A DNA stretch of 64,000 nucleotides from Lachnospiraceae bacterium M18-1 (GCA_000403295.2 KE159611.1:62001-126000); one strand, 5' to 3'; counted from the first letter of the stretch, positions 22,876 through 33,517 are shown. Translations and numbers: made by a program. Notes: generated by a model from the letters alone, not told the origin.

Positions 22876-23463
22876 TTGACTCTGGAAGAAAAACTCTCAC
22901 ATTTGCAGGCATCCTCCATGGAAGAGGCGCGGGCGGAAGGCAATGCGATCATTGACAACTACCGCGAAGCCCTGGAAAAGGTATTGAAGGATCATAAAGA
23001 GGAAATGCGCTGGCAGTCTGAGACGCGTATCAAGGCGGAACAGTCCAACGCCAGGCATATGCTGAACCAGGCAAACGCCAGGACACAGCTTGAGCTCAAG
23101 AGAAAGACCGGCAAGGTACAGGTCGAGCTGAAAGACAAGATTTTTAAGGAAGCGCATGCGCTGGTCGAGGAGTATATGCAGACAGATGCCTATGAGGATT
23201 ATCTGATCAAATCCATCCGCAAGGCCACTGCATTCGCTCCGGGCGAAGAGATGACCATTTACATCAATCCCTCTGACGGACCGCGGCAGGCCGCTCTGGA
23301 AGCAGCAACCGGCACACGGCTGACTTTAAGTTCAGAGGATTTCATCGGCGGAACACGGGCTGTCATCCGGGAACGCAATATCCTGATCGACAACTCATTT
23401 ACTACTTTGCTCCGCAACGAATATGACAGATTTATCTTTACAGGAGGTGACGGAATTGGATAA
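22876..23463 (+). CDS. ntpE: V/A-type ATPase peripheral stalk subunit E
   Basis: 195 residues from a TTG start at 22876, chosen because AAAGGAGG lies eight bases upstream and the protein then has the usual family length. The frame stays open upstream to 22804, but that part has no ribosome site. The N-terminal half is a charged helix (EEARAEGNAIIDNYREALEK); the C-terminal globular part includes SSEDFIGGTRAVIRERNILI. With the G/H subunit it forms the stator. It overlaps the start of subunit A by eight bases. Confidence 0.88.
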   Translation: MTLEEKLSHLQASSMEEARAEGNAIIDNYREALEKVLKDHKEEMRWQSETRIKAEQSNARHMLNQANARTQLELKRKTGKVQVELKDKIFKEAHALVEEYMQTDAYEDYLIKSIRKATAFAPGEEMTIYINPSDGPRQAALEAATGTRLTLSSEDFIGGTRAVIRERNILIDNSFTTLLRNEYDRFIFTGGDGIG

Positions 23464-25222
23464 TATCGGAATCATCTACGGTGTCAACGGCCCCGTCATC
23501 TATCTGAAGGGCAATACAGGCTTCCATATGCAGGAAATGGTATACGTCGGAAAAGAAAAGCTTGTCGGCGAGGTCATTGCACTGGATAAGGACATGACCA
23601 CCATTCAGGTATATGAGGAAACTACCGGACTTCGTCCCGGCGACCAGGTCATTGCGACCGGAAGCGCCGTGTCCGTGACCCTGGCCCCAGGCATCCTGAA
23701 CAATATTTTTGACGGGATCGAGCGTCCCCTGGAAAAGATCGCAGATTCCGGCGGGGCGTTCATTACCCGCGGTGTCAGCGTGGATTCCCTGGACCGCACA
23801 AAAAAATGGCATGCACACATCGTCGCTTCTGTCGGCGATCATCTGACTCCCGGTGAGATCATTGCATTGGTACCGGAGACCCGGGCCATCGTACACAAGT
23901 GCATGGTGCCCCCGGATGTAGAAGGAAACGTAATCAGCGTCGTTCCGGACGGCGACTATACCATTGACGAAACACTGGTCACCCTGGAGCTTGCCGACGG
24001 CAGCACAAAGGAACTGAGTATGACCCAGCACTGGCCCATCCGTGTGCCCAGACCCACAAACAACCGCTTTCCGGCATCGGTTCCGCTGGTGACCGGACAG
24101 CGAATCATCGATACCATGTTCCCCATCGCCAAGGGCGGTACGGCTGCCATCCCCGGCGGATTCGGAACCGGTAAGACCATGTCCCAGCATCAGATCGCAA
24201 AGTGGTCTGACGCGGATATCATCATCTACATCGGCTGCGGCGAACGCGGGAACGAGATGACGCAGGTTCTGGAAGAATTTTCCGAGCTGACGGACCCCAG
24301 GTCCGGTAACCCTCTGATGGACCGGACCACGCTCATCGCCAATACGTCCAACATGCCGGTGGCTGCCCGTGAGGCCAGCATCTACACCGGACTGACGCTT
24401 GCAGAATATTACCGGGATATGGGCTATGACGTAGCCATCATGGCTGACTCCACCTCCCGTTGGGCGGAGGCCTTAAGAGAGCTCTCCGGACGTCTGGAGG
24501 AGATGCCTGCCGAAGAAGGTTTCCCGGCTTACCTGGCATCCAAGCTGTCCGCGTTCTATGAGCGGGCCGGCATGATGCACAACCTGAACGATACGGACGG
24601 ATCCGTGACTATCATCGGCGCGGTTTCCCCTCAGGGCGGAGATTTCTCCGAGCCTGTCACCCAGAACACCAAGCGGTTTGTCCGCTGTTTCTGGGGATTG
24701 GATAAGAGCCTGGCTTATGCAAGACATTTCCCGGCTATCCACTGGCTCACCAGCTACAGTGAATACCTTACGGATCTGGCGCCCTGGTATCAGGACCGGG
24801 TATCTCCGAAGTTTGTAGATTACCGGAACAGGCTGATGGCGCTTCTGAACTCCGAAAGCAGCCTGCTGGAGATCGTGAAGCTGATCGGAAGCGACGTACT
24901 TCCCGACGACCAGAAGCTGGTTCTGGAGATTGCCCGTGTCATCCGTCTGGGCTTCCTGCAGCAGAATGCTTTCCACAAGGACGACACCTGTGTGTCCATG
25001 GAAAAGCAGTTCCTGATGATGGATACCATTTTGTACCTTTATAAAAAGTCCCGTGCGCTTGTGACCATGGGGCATCCGATGTCCGTGCTGAAGTCTGAGA
25101 ACATCTTCGACCGGGTCATTTCCATTAAGTATGATGTGCCCAATGACCGCCTGGAAATGTTTACCCAGTACCATCGCGATATCGACGAATTTTACCAGCG
25201 CGTCCTGGAAAAGAATGCATAA
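23456..25222 (+). CDS. ntpA: V/A-type ATPase catalytic subunit A
   Basis: 588 residues from a TTG start (GGAGGTG six bases upstream, within the end of subunit E). P-loop GGFGTGKTM near 230-238, GCGERGNEM, and DSTSRWAEALRELSGRLEEM with the adenine-contacting region. The 'bulge' insertion typical of subunit A is present (about residues 110-200). It hydrolyses or makes ATP in the rotary head with subunit B. Length and motifs are complete. Confidence 0.97.
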   Translation: MDNIGIIYGVNGPVIYLKGNTGFHMQEMVYVGKEKLVGEVIALDKDMTTIQVYEETTGLRPGDQVIATGSAVSVTLAPGILNNIFDGIERPLEKIADSGGAFITRGVSVDSLDRTKKWHAHIVASVGDHLTPGEIIALVPETRAIVHKCMVPPDVEGNVISVVPDGDYTIDETLVTLELADGSTKELSMTQHWPIRVPRPTNNRFPASVPLVTGQRIIDTMFPIAKGGTAAIPGGFGTGKTMSQHQIAKWSDADIIIYIGCGERGNEMTQVLEEFSELTDPRSGNPLMDRTTLIANTSNMPVAAREASIYTGLTLAEYYRDMGYDVAIMADSTSRWAEALRELSGRLEEMPAEEGFPAYLASKLSAFYERAGMMHNLNDTDGSVTIIGAVSPQGGDFSEPVTQNTKRFVRCFWGLDKSLAYARHFPAIHWLTSYSEYLTDLAPWYQDRVSPKFVDYRNRLMALLNSESSLLEIVKLIGSDVLPDDQKLVLEIARVIRLGFLQQNAFHKDDTCVSMEKQFLMMDTILYLYKKSRALVTMGHPMSVLKSENIFDRVISIKYDVPNDRLEMFTQYHRDIDEFYQRVLEKNA

Positions 25223-25237
25223 GGAGGGAATGATGCC

Positions 25238-26629
25238 ATGTCAATTGAATATTTAGGCTTAAGCAGTATCAACGGCCCTCTGATCGTCCTGGAGGGCGTG
25301 CAGGGTGCGTTCTATGACGAAATCGTTGAGTTTGTAATTAACGGTACGGAGCGCAAGATCGGACGTATCGTGGAGATCTACGAGGACCGCGCGGTCATCC
25401 AGGTTTTTGAAGGCTCTGAAAATATGTCCCTGAAAAATACTCACACCCGGCTCACCGGACATCCGATGGAGATCACGCTCTCCCCGGATATGCTGGGACG
25501 TACCTTTAACGGTATCGGCCAGCCTATCGACGACCTGGGTCCCATCACCTCCGCTCTGCGGCGGGATGTGAACGGCCTGCCTCTGAATCCGGTGAAGAGG
25601 GAATATCCAAGAAATTATATCCATACCGGAATCTCCGCCATCGACGGACTGACTACCCTGATCCGCGGCCAGAAGCTGCCGATCTTCTCCGGAAACGGCC
25701 TTCCCCATGACCAGCTTGCGGCTCAGATCGTAAAACAGGCTTCCCTGGGGGATGGATCGGACGAACAGTTCGCCATCGTATTTGCCGCTATGGGCGTCAA
25801 GCACGATGTGGCAGACTTTTTCCGACGTGCCTTCGAGGACAGCGGCGTTGCAGACCATGTAGCCATGTTCCTGAACATGGCAAATGACCCGGTTGTAGAA
25901 CGTCTGATCACGCCCAAGGTAGCGCTGACCGTTGCGGAATATCTGGCATTTGAAGAAAATATGCATATCCTGGTCATCCTGACGGATATGACCTCCTTTG
26001 CCGAGGCTATGCGTGAGGTATCCTCCTCCAAGGGAGAGATTCCCAGCCGAAAAGGATATCCGGGATATCTGTACAGCGAACTGGCAACCCTGTATGAGCG
26101 CGCCGGCATCGTTCAGGGCGTGAGCGGCTCCGTAACACAGCTGCCCATCCTGACCATGCCCAATGACGATATCACCCATCCGATCCCCGACCTGACGGGA
26201 TACATCACGGAGGGGCAGATTGTACTGGACCGGACGCTCCATGGGCAGTCTATCTATCCGCCCATCAATATCCTGCCTTCTCTGTCCCGTCTGATGAAGG
26301 ACGGCATCGGAGCAGGCTACACAAGGGAGGACCACCAGGACCTGGCCAACCAGCTGTTCTCCGCCTACGCGAAGGTAGGCGATGCCCGGAATCTTGCCTC
26401 TGTTATCGGTGAAGACGAGCTGTCGCCCACGGACAAGAAATACCTGGCATTTGGAAAGGATTTTGAAACCCGCTACATCGGACAGGGCGTGAATGAAAAC
26501 CGAAGCATGGAAGCGACCCTGGATCTTGGCTGGGAGTTGTTAGGCCGGCTTCCCAAAGAAGAACTTGACCGTGTGGACACGAAGATCCTGGATAAATACT
26601 ACAAGCCAATGCCGGAGGAAGACGAGTAA
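25238..26629 (+). CDS. ntpB: V/A-type ATPase regulatory subunit B
   Basis: 463 residues, homologous to subunit A but without a functional P-loop: the equivalent stretch reads [15 protein letters not shown], as in other B subunits. [20 protein letters not shown] and [17 protein letters not shown] are characteristic. It alternates with A in the catalytic hexamer and supplies an Arg finger. AAGGAGG precedes the ATG at a slightly long spacing. It follows A by 15 bases. Confidence 0.97.
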   Translation: MSIEYLGLSSINGPLIVLEGVQGAFYDEIVEFVINGTERKIGRIVEIYEDRAVIQVFEGSENMSLKNTHTRLTGHPMEITLSPDMLGRTFNGIGQPIDDLGPITSALRRDVNGLPLNPVKREYPRNYIHTGISAIDGLTTLIRGQKLPIFSGNGLPHDQLAAQIVKQASLGDGSDEQFAIVFAAMGVKHDVADFFRRAFEDSGVADHVAMFLNMANDPVVERLITPKVALTVAEYLAFEENMHILVILTDMTSFAEAMREVSSSKGEIPSRKGYPGYLYSELATLYERAGIVQGVSGSVTQLPILTMPNDDITHPIPDLTGYITEGQIVLDRTLHGQSIYPPINILPSLSRLMKDGIGAGYTREDHQDLANQLFSAYAKVGDARNLASVIGEDELSPTDKKYLAFGKDFETRYIGQGVNENRSMEATLDLGWELLGRLPKEELDRVDTKILDKYYKPMPEEDE

Positions 26630-26644
26630 AGGAGGCTGCGCCCT

Positions 26645-27268
26645 ATGGATCCACGAACATTTCCAACCAAAGGAAATCTGATGTTGGCGAAGAACTCGCT
26701 TGCGCTTGCAAGACAGGGCTATGACCTGATGGATAAGAAGCGGAATATCCTGATCCGCGAACTGATGTCGTTGATCGATGAAGCCCGGGATATCCAGGAT
26801 GAGATCGACAGCACCTTTACCTATGCTTACCAGTGCCTGCAGCGTGCCAATATCGAGCATGGAATCAATATAGTATCTCAGCTTGCCTATACGGTACCGA
26901 TTGAAAATTCCATCTCAATCCGCACCCGGAGTATCATGGGAACTGAGATTCCCCATGTGAAGTACGCACCGGTCCATGAATTACCCACCTATGCATTCAG
27001 TACCACCCGGGAATCCATCGACCAGGCGACCAAGGCATTTCAGAAAGTAAAGGATCTGACCGTGAAGCTGTCCATGGTTGAGAATGCGGCCTACCGGCTG
27101 GCTTCCAATATCAAGAAGACGCAGAAGCGCGCCAACGCGCTGCAGAACATCACGATCCCTATGTATACCGAGTTGGTCAGCAGCATCACAAATGCATTGG
27201 AGGAAAAGGACAGAGAAGAATTTACAAGGCTGAAGGTCATCAAGAGAATGAAGATGAAGAAAGGCTGA
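26645..27268 (+). CDS. ntpD: V/A-type ATPase central stalk subunit D
   Basis: 207 residues, starting MDPRTFPTKGNLMLAKNSLA and ending KRMKMKKG. The pattern of two long terminal helices around a shorter middle part (VPIENSISIRTRSIMGTEIP) fits the rotor axle. AAAGGAGG lies eight bases upstream. It is the last gene of the operon, with a hairpin 33 bases downstream. The gene order here (G/H-C-I-K-F-E-A-B-D) puts C before I, unlike the Enterococcus hirae order F-I-K-E-C-G-A-B-D. Confidence 0.95.
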   Translation: MDPRTFPTKGNLMLAKNSLALARQGYDLMDKKRNILIRELMSLIDEARDIQDEIDSTFTYAYQCLQRANIEHGINIVSQLAYTVPIENSISIRTRSIMGTEIPHVKYAPVHELPTYAFSTTRESIDQATKAFQKVKDLTVKLSMVENAAYRLASNIKKTQKRANALQNITIPMYTELVSSITNALEEKDREEFTRLKVIKRMKMKKG

Positions 27269-27300
27269 GTAATACGGAATAGATGCAAAACATTAGTTAT

Positions 27301-27327
27301 AGGTCACGCCTGGTATAGGTGTGACCT
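27301..27327 (+). terminator. Likely terminator of the V-type ATPase operon
   Basis: AGGTCAC(G)CC pairs with GG(T)GTGACCT across a seven-base loop and is followed by an A/T-rich stretch (TAAATTATTT), not a clean T run. Confidence 0.55.
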
Positions 27328-27390
27328 TAAATTATTTCAGGGAAAATCTTAAGTGGAAGTCCTTTGCCGTGTACGGATTGGAGCTCCAGC

Positions 27391-27422
27391 CGCTCCGGGA
27401 GAACACATTTCCCCGGAGCGGC
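27391..27422 (-). terminator. Hairpin after the EndoQ-helicase gene
   Basis: CCGCTCCGGGG and CCCCGGAGCGG type arms flank a loop of about 11 bases, seven bases beyond the stop of the leftward gene. No T run follows, so it may stop polymerase weakly or protect the 3' end. Confidence 0.4.
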
Positions 27423-27428
27423 GGTCTC

Positions 27429-30400
27429 TTATTTCATAAAGTCAAACAAACTCATCTGTCTGCCATTTCCCATATTTTTATGTGAACGTGCTTTTTCCCT
27501 GCTGGCCGCTTCCGCAGGAATTTCTTTCAAAAAGGAAGATTCTTCTTTTGATGTGGTAAGGATCAATTCCTCTTTTGCCCGGGTGAGTCCAACGTAAAAC
27601 AAACGGCGTTCTTCCTCTTCATCCGAACTATATTTCTCACTTTCAAAGGGAATCATCCCCTTTCGCGCCCCATAGATCATGACCACCGGAAACTCCAACC
27701 CCTTTGAGCCATGCAGCGTCATGAGCGTCACCGCGCCCGACGTATACCGCTTCTCCCCGCAGCGTTTCAGGTCGCTCTCCACCCCCAGATCCAGAGCCTC
27801 TGTAAATTCCGGCATAGTCTGGTAAAATACCGCCGTCCGGTATAGCTTTCCTATGCCTTTATTCTTTTCCAGATTCAGGTCTTTCATCCATTCGTCCAAG
27901 ATCTTCTGGGGTTTCTTCTTTTTCATAAAAGGACGGTACTTGTCCGACATATTTTGATAAATGCTCTTCGTCATATCTCCGGCATCCAGATCCCACAAAA
28001 GTTTCAGCGCCGTCTGTCCTGCCAGAAGGTTGTCCGGCTGCACCAGGCTCTTGAAGAAGCTGACAGTCCCCCGCACGGCAGGTTCCATAAGAAAATCATC
28101 CCGGCCGGCCACCACATAGGGGATACCCTCTTTTTTCAGGCAGCTTTCCAAAAGGTCTGCCTGCCGGCGTGTCCGGTACAGCACCGCGATCTCTTCAAAT
28201 CCCCGCGCACGCCCTTCCCTCTCCGGAAAGATTTCCTGCGCCTCCAGCATCCCGATTCCCCCTGCCAGGCGGTTGATCTCCTTTGCTGTAAAGATCGCCT
28301 CAGACATCTCACTGTCTGCTTCCACGATCCGCACCGGAACCCCTTCCGGCCTGTTTGCCCTGAGCTGCCTTTTTCCTCCCGGATTATGGGAAATCACTTC
28401 GGAGGCCGCTGTCAGAATCTGAGGAGCAGAACGATAATTTTCTTCCAGGGTGATCCGGCAGGTCTGAGGAAATTCTTCCGAAAGTCTTTGGAAGCACCCG
28501 GCGTCTGCTCCGCGGAAGCCATAGATTGCCTGATCCTGGTCTCCGATCACAAACAGTTCCTTTCCGCCTTCGTTCCAGGCTTTCATCAGCTCGTACTGAA
28601 GAGGGCTGATATCCTGAAATTCATCCACCATGAGATAAGAAAATTGTCCCGCATCCATATTTTTTCTGTTTTCTTCCGCTCTCTCCCGGGCAATCCGCAA
28701 GGCTTCCAGAAGGAGATCATCAAAGTCCAGAGCATTCCAGTCTTTCAGAGTGCTTTGATATACCTGGAATGCGTTTCTCAGCTTTGCATCATGTTCTGAT
28801 TCCCCGGCCGTCACATCAAAATCAAGTGTACGCGACCCCGCCTTATAGTTGGAAATCCAAGTCAAGAGCCGGGAAACTGTCGTCTCCAGGCCATACGCCT
28901 TTATGATCCTGCCTGCCAGATCCCGCGTCTCACTATCCCCTGCAAGGGTAAATTCTACACCACTATCTTTCAGAATCTTCCATGCAATAGAATGGAAGGT
29001 GCCGATCTGCAGTTTTTTCGCGGTGGTACCCTTTCCCAACTGCCTGCGGACACGCTCCCGCATCTCTCCTGCCGCCTGGTTGGTAAATGTCACCGCGGTG
29101 ATACAGGAAGGCTTTACCCGCCTGTTCTCCAGAAGATGAAGGATATGGGCCGCCAAAGTGCCGGTCTTTCCGGTACCCGGGCCGGCGGTGACCGCGGTAA
29201 CCCGGTCGATGGACTCGATTGCTCTGCGCTGGTTTTCGTTCCATGTATATTTTTGAGCGTCCGCTGTTCCCAAAATTTCCGCAGGAAATCCGGCCGTCTT
29301 TTCATTCTCCGCCAATTTCGAAGCGCCTGTCCTCAATTGCTCAGAGGGCTGCCGGAAATCCGGGATTTTCCCGCTTTTTATTCCTTCATCCGGGTCATAC
29401 GATTGCCCTTCCGATTCCTGCCTGCTGTTTCCGCCCCGCTCACCAGCTCTCCCCGGACTCTGCATGGACTTCATTTCATTCGAAGCCATCTCAGACATAT
29501 CAAACAGACTCATCTGCCCCTCCAGATGATCCAGTTCTCCCTGGGTAAACAGCCGTATAATCCCGTATTCCCCATCGAATCCGGGCAGTCTTGTAACCTG
29601 GCCCTTTCTCAGTCTTCCGATTCCTTCCGAAATCAGGATTCCCGAAACGCTTCGAATCTCTTCCAGCGGAATCTCCCGCAGTATAGAAAATTCCGGCCCC
29701 AGCTTTTGGAGCAGGTTTCGGTATTCCCTCTCAACCCGGGCGCTTGCAGACGAAAGGCCCACAGATGCGCCGATGATCTCCGGCAGCGGAACCAGACTTT
29801 CAAACCCTGCAGCCTGCTCTTTCCTGTATCCTTCCGGCCTGTCTGCAAGCTGTTCCACCCGGTGGGACACCCCAATCGTCAGCTTCCGGCCGCAGACCGG
29901 ACAGATTCCATGATACCTTTCTGTTTCCACAGGCGCCAGGCAGAGACCGCATTTCCGGTGGCCGTCATAGTGGTACTTGCCTTCCTCCGGAAAGAACTCG
30001 ATGGTGCCTTCCAGACCGTTTCCGGTTTGAATCGCCTCTTTTAACTCTTCATAGGATAACCCGATATCCAGCAGATTCGCCTCTCTTCCCAGCTTTGCCG
30101 GAGAATGGGCGTCTGAGTTGGATATAAGCTGATAACCGTCCAATGCGGACACCCGCCAGTTCATAAGCGGGTCGGAGGAAAGCCCGGTCTCCATGGCATG
30201 GATATGGCTGGAAAGATCACCGTAGCATTCTTCCACCGAGTCAAAACCTGAAAACGCTCCGAACAATGAAAAATGCGGCGTCCAGATATGGGCGGGCACA
30301 TACACCGACTCCGGGCACATTTCCAGAAGGATCTCCAGCAGATCATGACAGTCCAGTCCAAGGATGGGCCTTCCGTCCGAATGGATATTGCCGATGGCTT

Positions 30401-30767
30401 CCAGCTTGCGGGAGATCATCTCTGCCTCTTCCAGTCCGGGCAGAAGGATCAGACTGTGCACCTTCCGCACCCGGTCGTATTTCTTATAGATCGAACTGAT
30501 CTCCCCGGTAATGACAAAATGCGGCTGCATCGTATCTGCAGCCGTATTGTCTTCTATCCGGTACTCTTTTTTTAATACATACAGGCCATTCCCGACAGGT
30601 TCCAGCTTTTCTGCAAGCTCCTCGCGCCATGCCGGATGTGTGAAGTCTCCGCTCCCTACGATCCCGATCCCCTTGCGCCTTGCCCACAGATCCAAATATT
30701 CCGGCGTACAGTCCTTGCTGGTGGCCCGGGAATAGCGGGAATGGATATGCAAATCTGCTATGTACAT
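27429..30767 (-). CDS. EndoQ-like PHP nuclease fused to UvrD/PcrA-type helicase
   Basis: 1112 residues from ATG 30767 (GAAAGAAGG upstream). Residues about 1-400 are a PHP domain (YIADLHIHSRYSRATSKD; SNSDAHSPAKLGREAN) with a zinc-finger-like CGLC...CPVCG near 272-292, as in endonuclease Q, which cuts DNA 5' of deaminated bases. Residues about 505-1112 are an SF1 helicase: Walker A AGPGTGKTG near 530, DEFQDISPLQ, HGSKGLEFPVVM, VGLTRAKEEL. Each half ends in QMSLF (about 416 and 1104), resembling the bacterial beta-clamp-binding motif. It probably couples nicking at damaged bases to unwinding. Confidence 0.88.
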   Translation of the reverse strand: MYIADLHIHSRYSRATSKDCTPEYLDLWARRKGIGIVGSGDFTHPAWREELAEKLEPVGNGLYVLKKEYRIEDNTAADTMQPHFVITGEISSIYKKYDRVRKVHSLILLPGLEEAEMISRKLEAIGNIHSDGRPILGLDCHDLLEILLEMCPESVYVPAHIWTPHFSLFGAFSGFDSVEECYGDLSSHIHAMETGLSSDPLMNWRVSALDGYQLISNSDAHSPAKLGREANLLDIGLSYEELKEAIQTGNGLEGTIEFFPEEGKYHYDGHRKCGLCLAPVETERYHGICPVCGRKLTIGVSHRVEQLADRPEGYRKEQAAGFESLVPLPEIIGASVGLSSASARVEREYRNLLQKLGPEFSILREIPLEEIRSVSGILISEGIGRLRKGQVTRLPGFDGEYGIIRLFTQGELDHLEGQMSLFDMSEMASNEMKSMQSPGRAGERGGNSRQESEGQSYDPDEGIKSGKIPDFRQPSEQLRTGASKLAENEKTAGFPAEILGTADAQKYTWNENQRRAIESIDRVTAVTAGPGTGKTGTLAAHILHLLENRRVKPSCITAVTFTNQAAGEMRERVRRQLGKGTTAKKLQIGTFHSIAWKILKDSGVEFTLAGDSETRDLAGRIIKAYGLETTVSRLLTWISNYKAGSRTLDFDVTAGESEHDAKLRNAFQVYQSTLKDWNALDFDDLLLEALRIARERAEENRKNMDAGQFSYLMVDEFQDISPLQYELMKAWNEGGKELFVIGDQDQAIYGFRGADAGCFQRLSEEFPQTCRITLEENYRSAPQILTAASEVISHNPGGKRQLRANRPEGVPVRIVEADSEMSEAIFTAKEINRLAGGIGMLEAQEIFPEREGRARGFEEIAVLYRTRRQADLLESCLKKEGIPYVVAGRDDFLMEPAVRGTVSFFKSLVQPDNLLAGQTALKLLWDLDAGDMTKSIYQNMSDKYRPFMKKKKPQKILDEWMKDLNLEKNKGIGKLYRTAVFYQTMPEFTEALDLGVESDLKRCGEKRYTSGAVTLMTLHGSKGLEFPVVMIYGARKGMIPFESEKYSSDEEEERRLFYVGLTRAKEELILTTSKEESSFLKEIPAEAASREKARSHKNMGNGRQMSLFDFMK

Positions 30768-30932
30768 GGAAAAAACCTTCTTTCGTAAAAGTAAGAGCCA
30801 AGCCCTTTTCACTATCTGTATATTTTTCAGCTTCCATTCATATTTTCATACACTTCTTCTAAATAGCTGTCTTTAGTGTATCATATCACACAGCAGATGT
30901 GAACCCACTAATTCTCGTTTTAAGATCGGCTA

Positions 30933-32318
30933 TTACGCCTGTGCGGATATTCCTTTTTCCTTCCTCTCCTGAATTTCCTTCACGATCTCATTATATGCCT
31001 TCCGGTTCAGCCGGTAAAAATACAGTACCGCAGCGGTCACGATCCAGAGGATTCCCGGAACCGTGGTAAAGGAATGCTTGATCACGGCAAGGACGGCCGG
31101 ATTCTGCTGCTGGTTCGCCGCATATCCGAATGCCCCCAGGACGCCTGCAAGTACGGAGGTTCCGATGGCCATTCCGATTTTATTTCCGAGAGATATAAAC
31201 GCATACTGAAATCCGTCGTTCCGAAGCCCGGTTTTCCATTCCCCATACTCCACACAGTCCGGTACAATGGCATAGATCGCCGTATTGAATCCGGAGAAGA
31301 AAAACTGCGCCAGACAGGAAAACAGGTAAAACGGAACCGGTGAACTACCCACCGTAAAAAAGTACATGCAAAACATACTGATTCCCGTCAGCAGCGCGAA
31401 GATCGACGCGGAGCGGCCTTTATTATTGGTCAGCCGGAATACAAGCGGGAAGCAGGCCGCCCCGATGATGGCCGGAACAATGATAAAAAGTGAGTATGTA
31501 CTGAACAGTGCCTGATTGCCTTCCACATAGGTGAAATAGTACAATGCATCCGCATTTCTGCCGTAAAGCGTAACTCCGAACAGGAACTGCCCTGCAACCG
31601 CGATCATGTACGGCTTGTTTTTCGCAACGGCAGACAATTGGGTCTTCAGAGAGGTTTTTTCCTTTTCCGGCACCTCCACCACCTCTTTTGTTTTCGCAAA
31701 ACAGAAGATATGGCACGCCGCAAAGATGCATCCGTACAGGATTGCGATCAGAAGGTATCCTCTCTTGTCATCTCCATTTCCCAGAGCGGCGATCAATGGA
31801 ACCGTGACAATATTGATAATGCCGATGGCGATCATGGCGCTGACGGAACGGAAGGTATTGATCTTCGCGCGCTCTTCAATATTCTGTGTCATGGCGCCGC
31901 ACAGGGTTCCATAGGGAATATTGACACAGGTATAGCCCAGCACAAGGATGCAGTAGGTGACTGCCATATACACGATTTTTACGTTGGACGGCCAGTCCGG
32001 GTGCGCCCAGAAGGTCAGCATCAATACAACGGCGGTCAAAGGAGCCGCAACCAGCAGCCAGGGCCGGTATCTTCCCCAGCGGGTATGGGTCTTATCGCTC
32101 AGCCCGCCGATCACAGGATCATTGATTGCATCCCAGAATCTGGAGAACAGCATCAGCCCTGCCACAGCTCCCATTCCGATTCCAAATACATCCGTATAGA
32201 AAATCATCAAAAAGTTTCCCACAAACATCCAGCTAAAATTGCATCCCACATCGCCCATGCCGTATGCAATCTTGCTGAGCAATGGTACCTTTACATCCGT
32301 TTCCCTCTGTTCCATCAT
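30933..32318 (-). CDS. Glycoside/cation symporter (GPH family, MelB-like)
   Basis: 461 residues with about 12 membrane helices. The GPH signature is clear: FSRFWDAINDPVIGGLSDKT in the loop after helix 2, and RYRPWLL. These carriers take up sugars, glucuronides or xylosides with sodium or protons. GGGAGG lies just before the ATG pair; the second ATG (32315) has better spacing. It is 113 bases after a polyol dehydrogenase gene on the same strand and probably part of that unit, so a polyol, pentose or related glycoside is a likely substrate. A GC-rich hairpin lies between the two genes. Confidence 0.9.
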   Translation of the reverse strand: MMEQRETDVKVPLLSKIAYGMGDVGCNFSWMFVGNFLMIFYTDVFGIGMGAVAGLMLFSRFWDAINDPVIGGLSDKTHTRWGRYRPWLLVAAPLTAVVLMLTFWAHPDWPSNVKIVYMAVTYCILVLGYTCVNIPYGTLCGAMTQNIEERAKINTFRSVSAMIAIGIINIVTVPLIAALGNGDDKRGYLLIAILYGCIFAACHIFCFAKTKEVVEVPEKEKTSLKTQLSAVAKNKPYMIAVAGQFLFGVTLYGRNADALYYFTYVEGNQALFSTYSLFIIVPAIIGAACFPLVFRLTNNKGRSASIFALLTGISMFCMYFFTVGSSPVPFYLFSCLAQFFFSGFNTAIYAIVPDCVEYGEWKTGLRNDGFQYAFISLGNKIGMAIGTSVLAGVLGAFGYAANQQQNPAVLAVIKHSFTTVPGILWIVTAAVLYFYRLNRKAYNEIVKEIQERKEKGISAQA

Positions 32319-32367
32319 GATCCTCCCTGATCTGTTTAATCTCTATTGTTTTTGGAAATTTTCTCGT

Positions 32368-32402
32368 GCGCTGACAGCCCTGCTCCGTCAGCCTGTCAGC
32401 GC
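32368..32402 (-). other. GC-rich hairpin between dehydrogenase and transporter genes
   Basis: GCGCTGACAG and CTGTCAGCGC are perfect 10-bp arms with a 15-base loop. No T run follows on either strand. It could stabilise the upstream mRNA or lower downstream expression. Confidence 0.55.
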
Positions 32403-32431
32403 CGTGTCTGAAAATACCGGATTATCCGCCT

Positions 32432-33484
32432 TTATTCCTCTCCGATACGGATGACCGCCTTCACAATATCCGCCTTATTGTTCACACTGTAGTCCATTGC
32501 CTTCTGCGCTTCATCCAGTCCGAATATATCTGTCACGATCCCTTTCAGGTTCACTTTTCCGGAAGCAACGGCGTCAATGGCCATGGGATAAATGTGGCGG
32601 TAACGGAATACGGTCTTGAAGGTCAGCTCCTTGTCCAGAGCCAGACTCATCGGCAGGGTCATCTCGCCGCTCTTGCTGTAGCCTACCAGAACGATGGTGG
32701 AGCCCTTTTTGGTCATATGAATGGTCTGTACTGTGGTGATCTGTGTACCCGCGGTCTCCACTGCCAGATCGCATCCCTTTCCTTCTGTCAGCTTCATGAC
32801 CTCTTCCACCGCATCGGTTTTGCTTCCGTTGATCACGCCGTCCGCTCCCAGCTCCATTGCCTTTTCCAGACGTTTTTCCATAATATCCACTACATAAACC
32901 TTGGATACGCCCATGGCCTTCAGCGCCATCATGGTTACCAGGCCGATACAGCCCGCTCCCATGACAACCGCCGTCTGTCCTGCCCTTGCGCCGCCCTGCA
33001 TTGCCGCATGGAAACCGACTGCCAGAGGTTCGATCAAAGCGCCTTCCAGTGTGCTCACATTGTCCGGAAGCTTAAAGCACAGGTCTGCTTCGTGGGCTAC
33101 ATATTCCTGGAATACACCGTCCACCGGAGGGGTTGCGAAAAATACCACATCCGGGCAGAGGTTATAGCGGCCTGTCTTGCAGAACTCACAGTGTCCGCAG
33201 GTCTTGCCCGGCTCCAATGCCACCCTGTCCCCCACTTTCAGATGCTTCACGTCCTTTCCGACCTCTACCACAGTACCGCCCGGCTCGTGTCCAAGTACAA
33301 AGGGCGGCTCTACCACATAGTCCCCAATGGCTCCGGTCTCATAATAGTGGAGGTCGCTGCCGCAGATCCCCACATATTCCAGCTTCACAAGCACCTCATT
33401 GTCCTTCGCTTTCGGAATCTCCCGTTCCTCAAATCCCATCTCACCGATCCCCAGCATTACCGCAGTTTTCATTGTTCCTTCCAT
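32432..33484 (-). CDS. Zinc-dependent polyol dehydrogenase (sorbitol/xylitol type)
   Basis: 350 residues of the medium-chain dehydrogenase family. Catalytic zinc ligands: Cys near 41 ([13 protein letters not shown]), His-Glu pair GHEPGGTV, and Glu in [10 protein letters not shown] structural zinc set is seen in [15 protein letters not shown]. The nucleotide fold has [11 protein letters not shown] then an acidic VVDIMEKR, favouring NAD. It most resembles sorbitol or xylitol dehydrogenases, which oxidise a polyol to a ketose. AAAGGAGG precedes the ATG, and a consensus promoter is at 33548-33576. The ROK regulator gene upstream on the same strand is the likely controller. Confidence 0.88.
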   Translation of the reverse strand: MEGTMKTAVMLGIGEMGFEEREIPKAKDNEVLVKLEYVGICGSDLHYYETGAIGDYVVEPPFVLGHEPGGTVVEVGKDVKHLKVGDRVALEPGKTCGHCEFCKTGRYNLCPDVVFFATPPVDGVFQEYVAHEADLCFKLPDNVSTLEGALIEPLAVGFHAAMQGGARAGQTAVVMGAGCIGLVTMMALKAMGVSKVYVVDIMEKRLEKAMELGADGVINGSKTDAVEEVMKLTEGKGCDLAVETAGTQITTVQTIHMTKKGSTIVLVGYSKSGEMTLPMSLALDKELTFKTVFRYRHIYPMAIDAVASGKVNLKGIVTDIFGLDEAQKAMDYSVNNKADIVKAVIRIGEE

Positions 33485-33517
33485 GATGATTTCCTCCTTT
33501 TTATTTCTTTATTGTGT

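Noticed and set aside
25259..26335. 358-codon leftward frame opposite ATPase subunit B
   Set aside because: Also a shadow frame of a conserved gene in GC-rich third positions.
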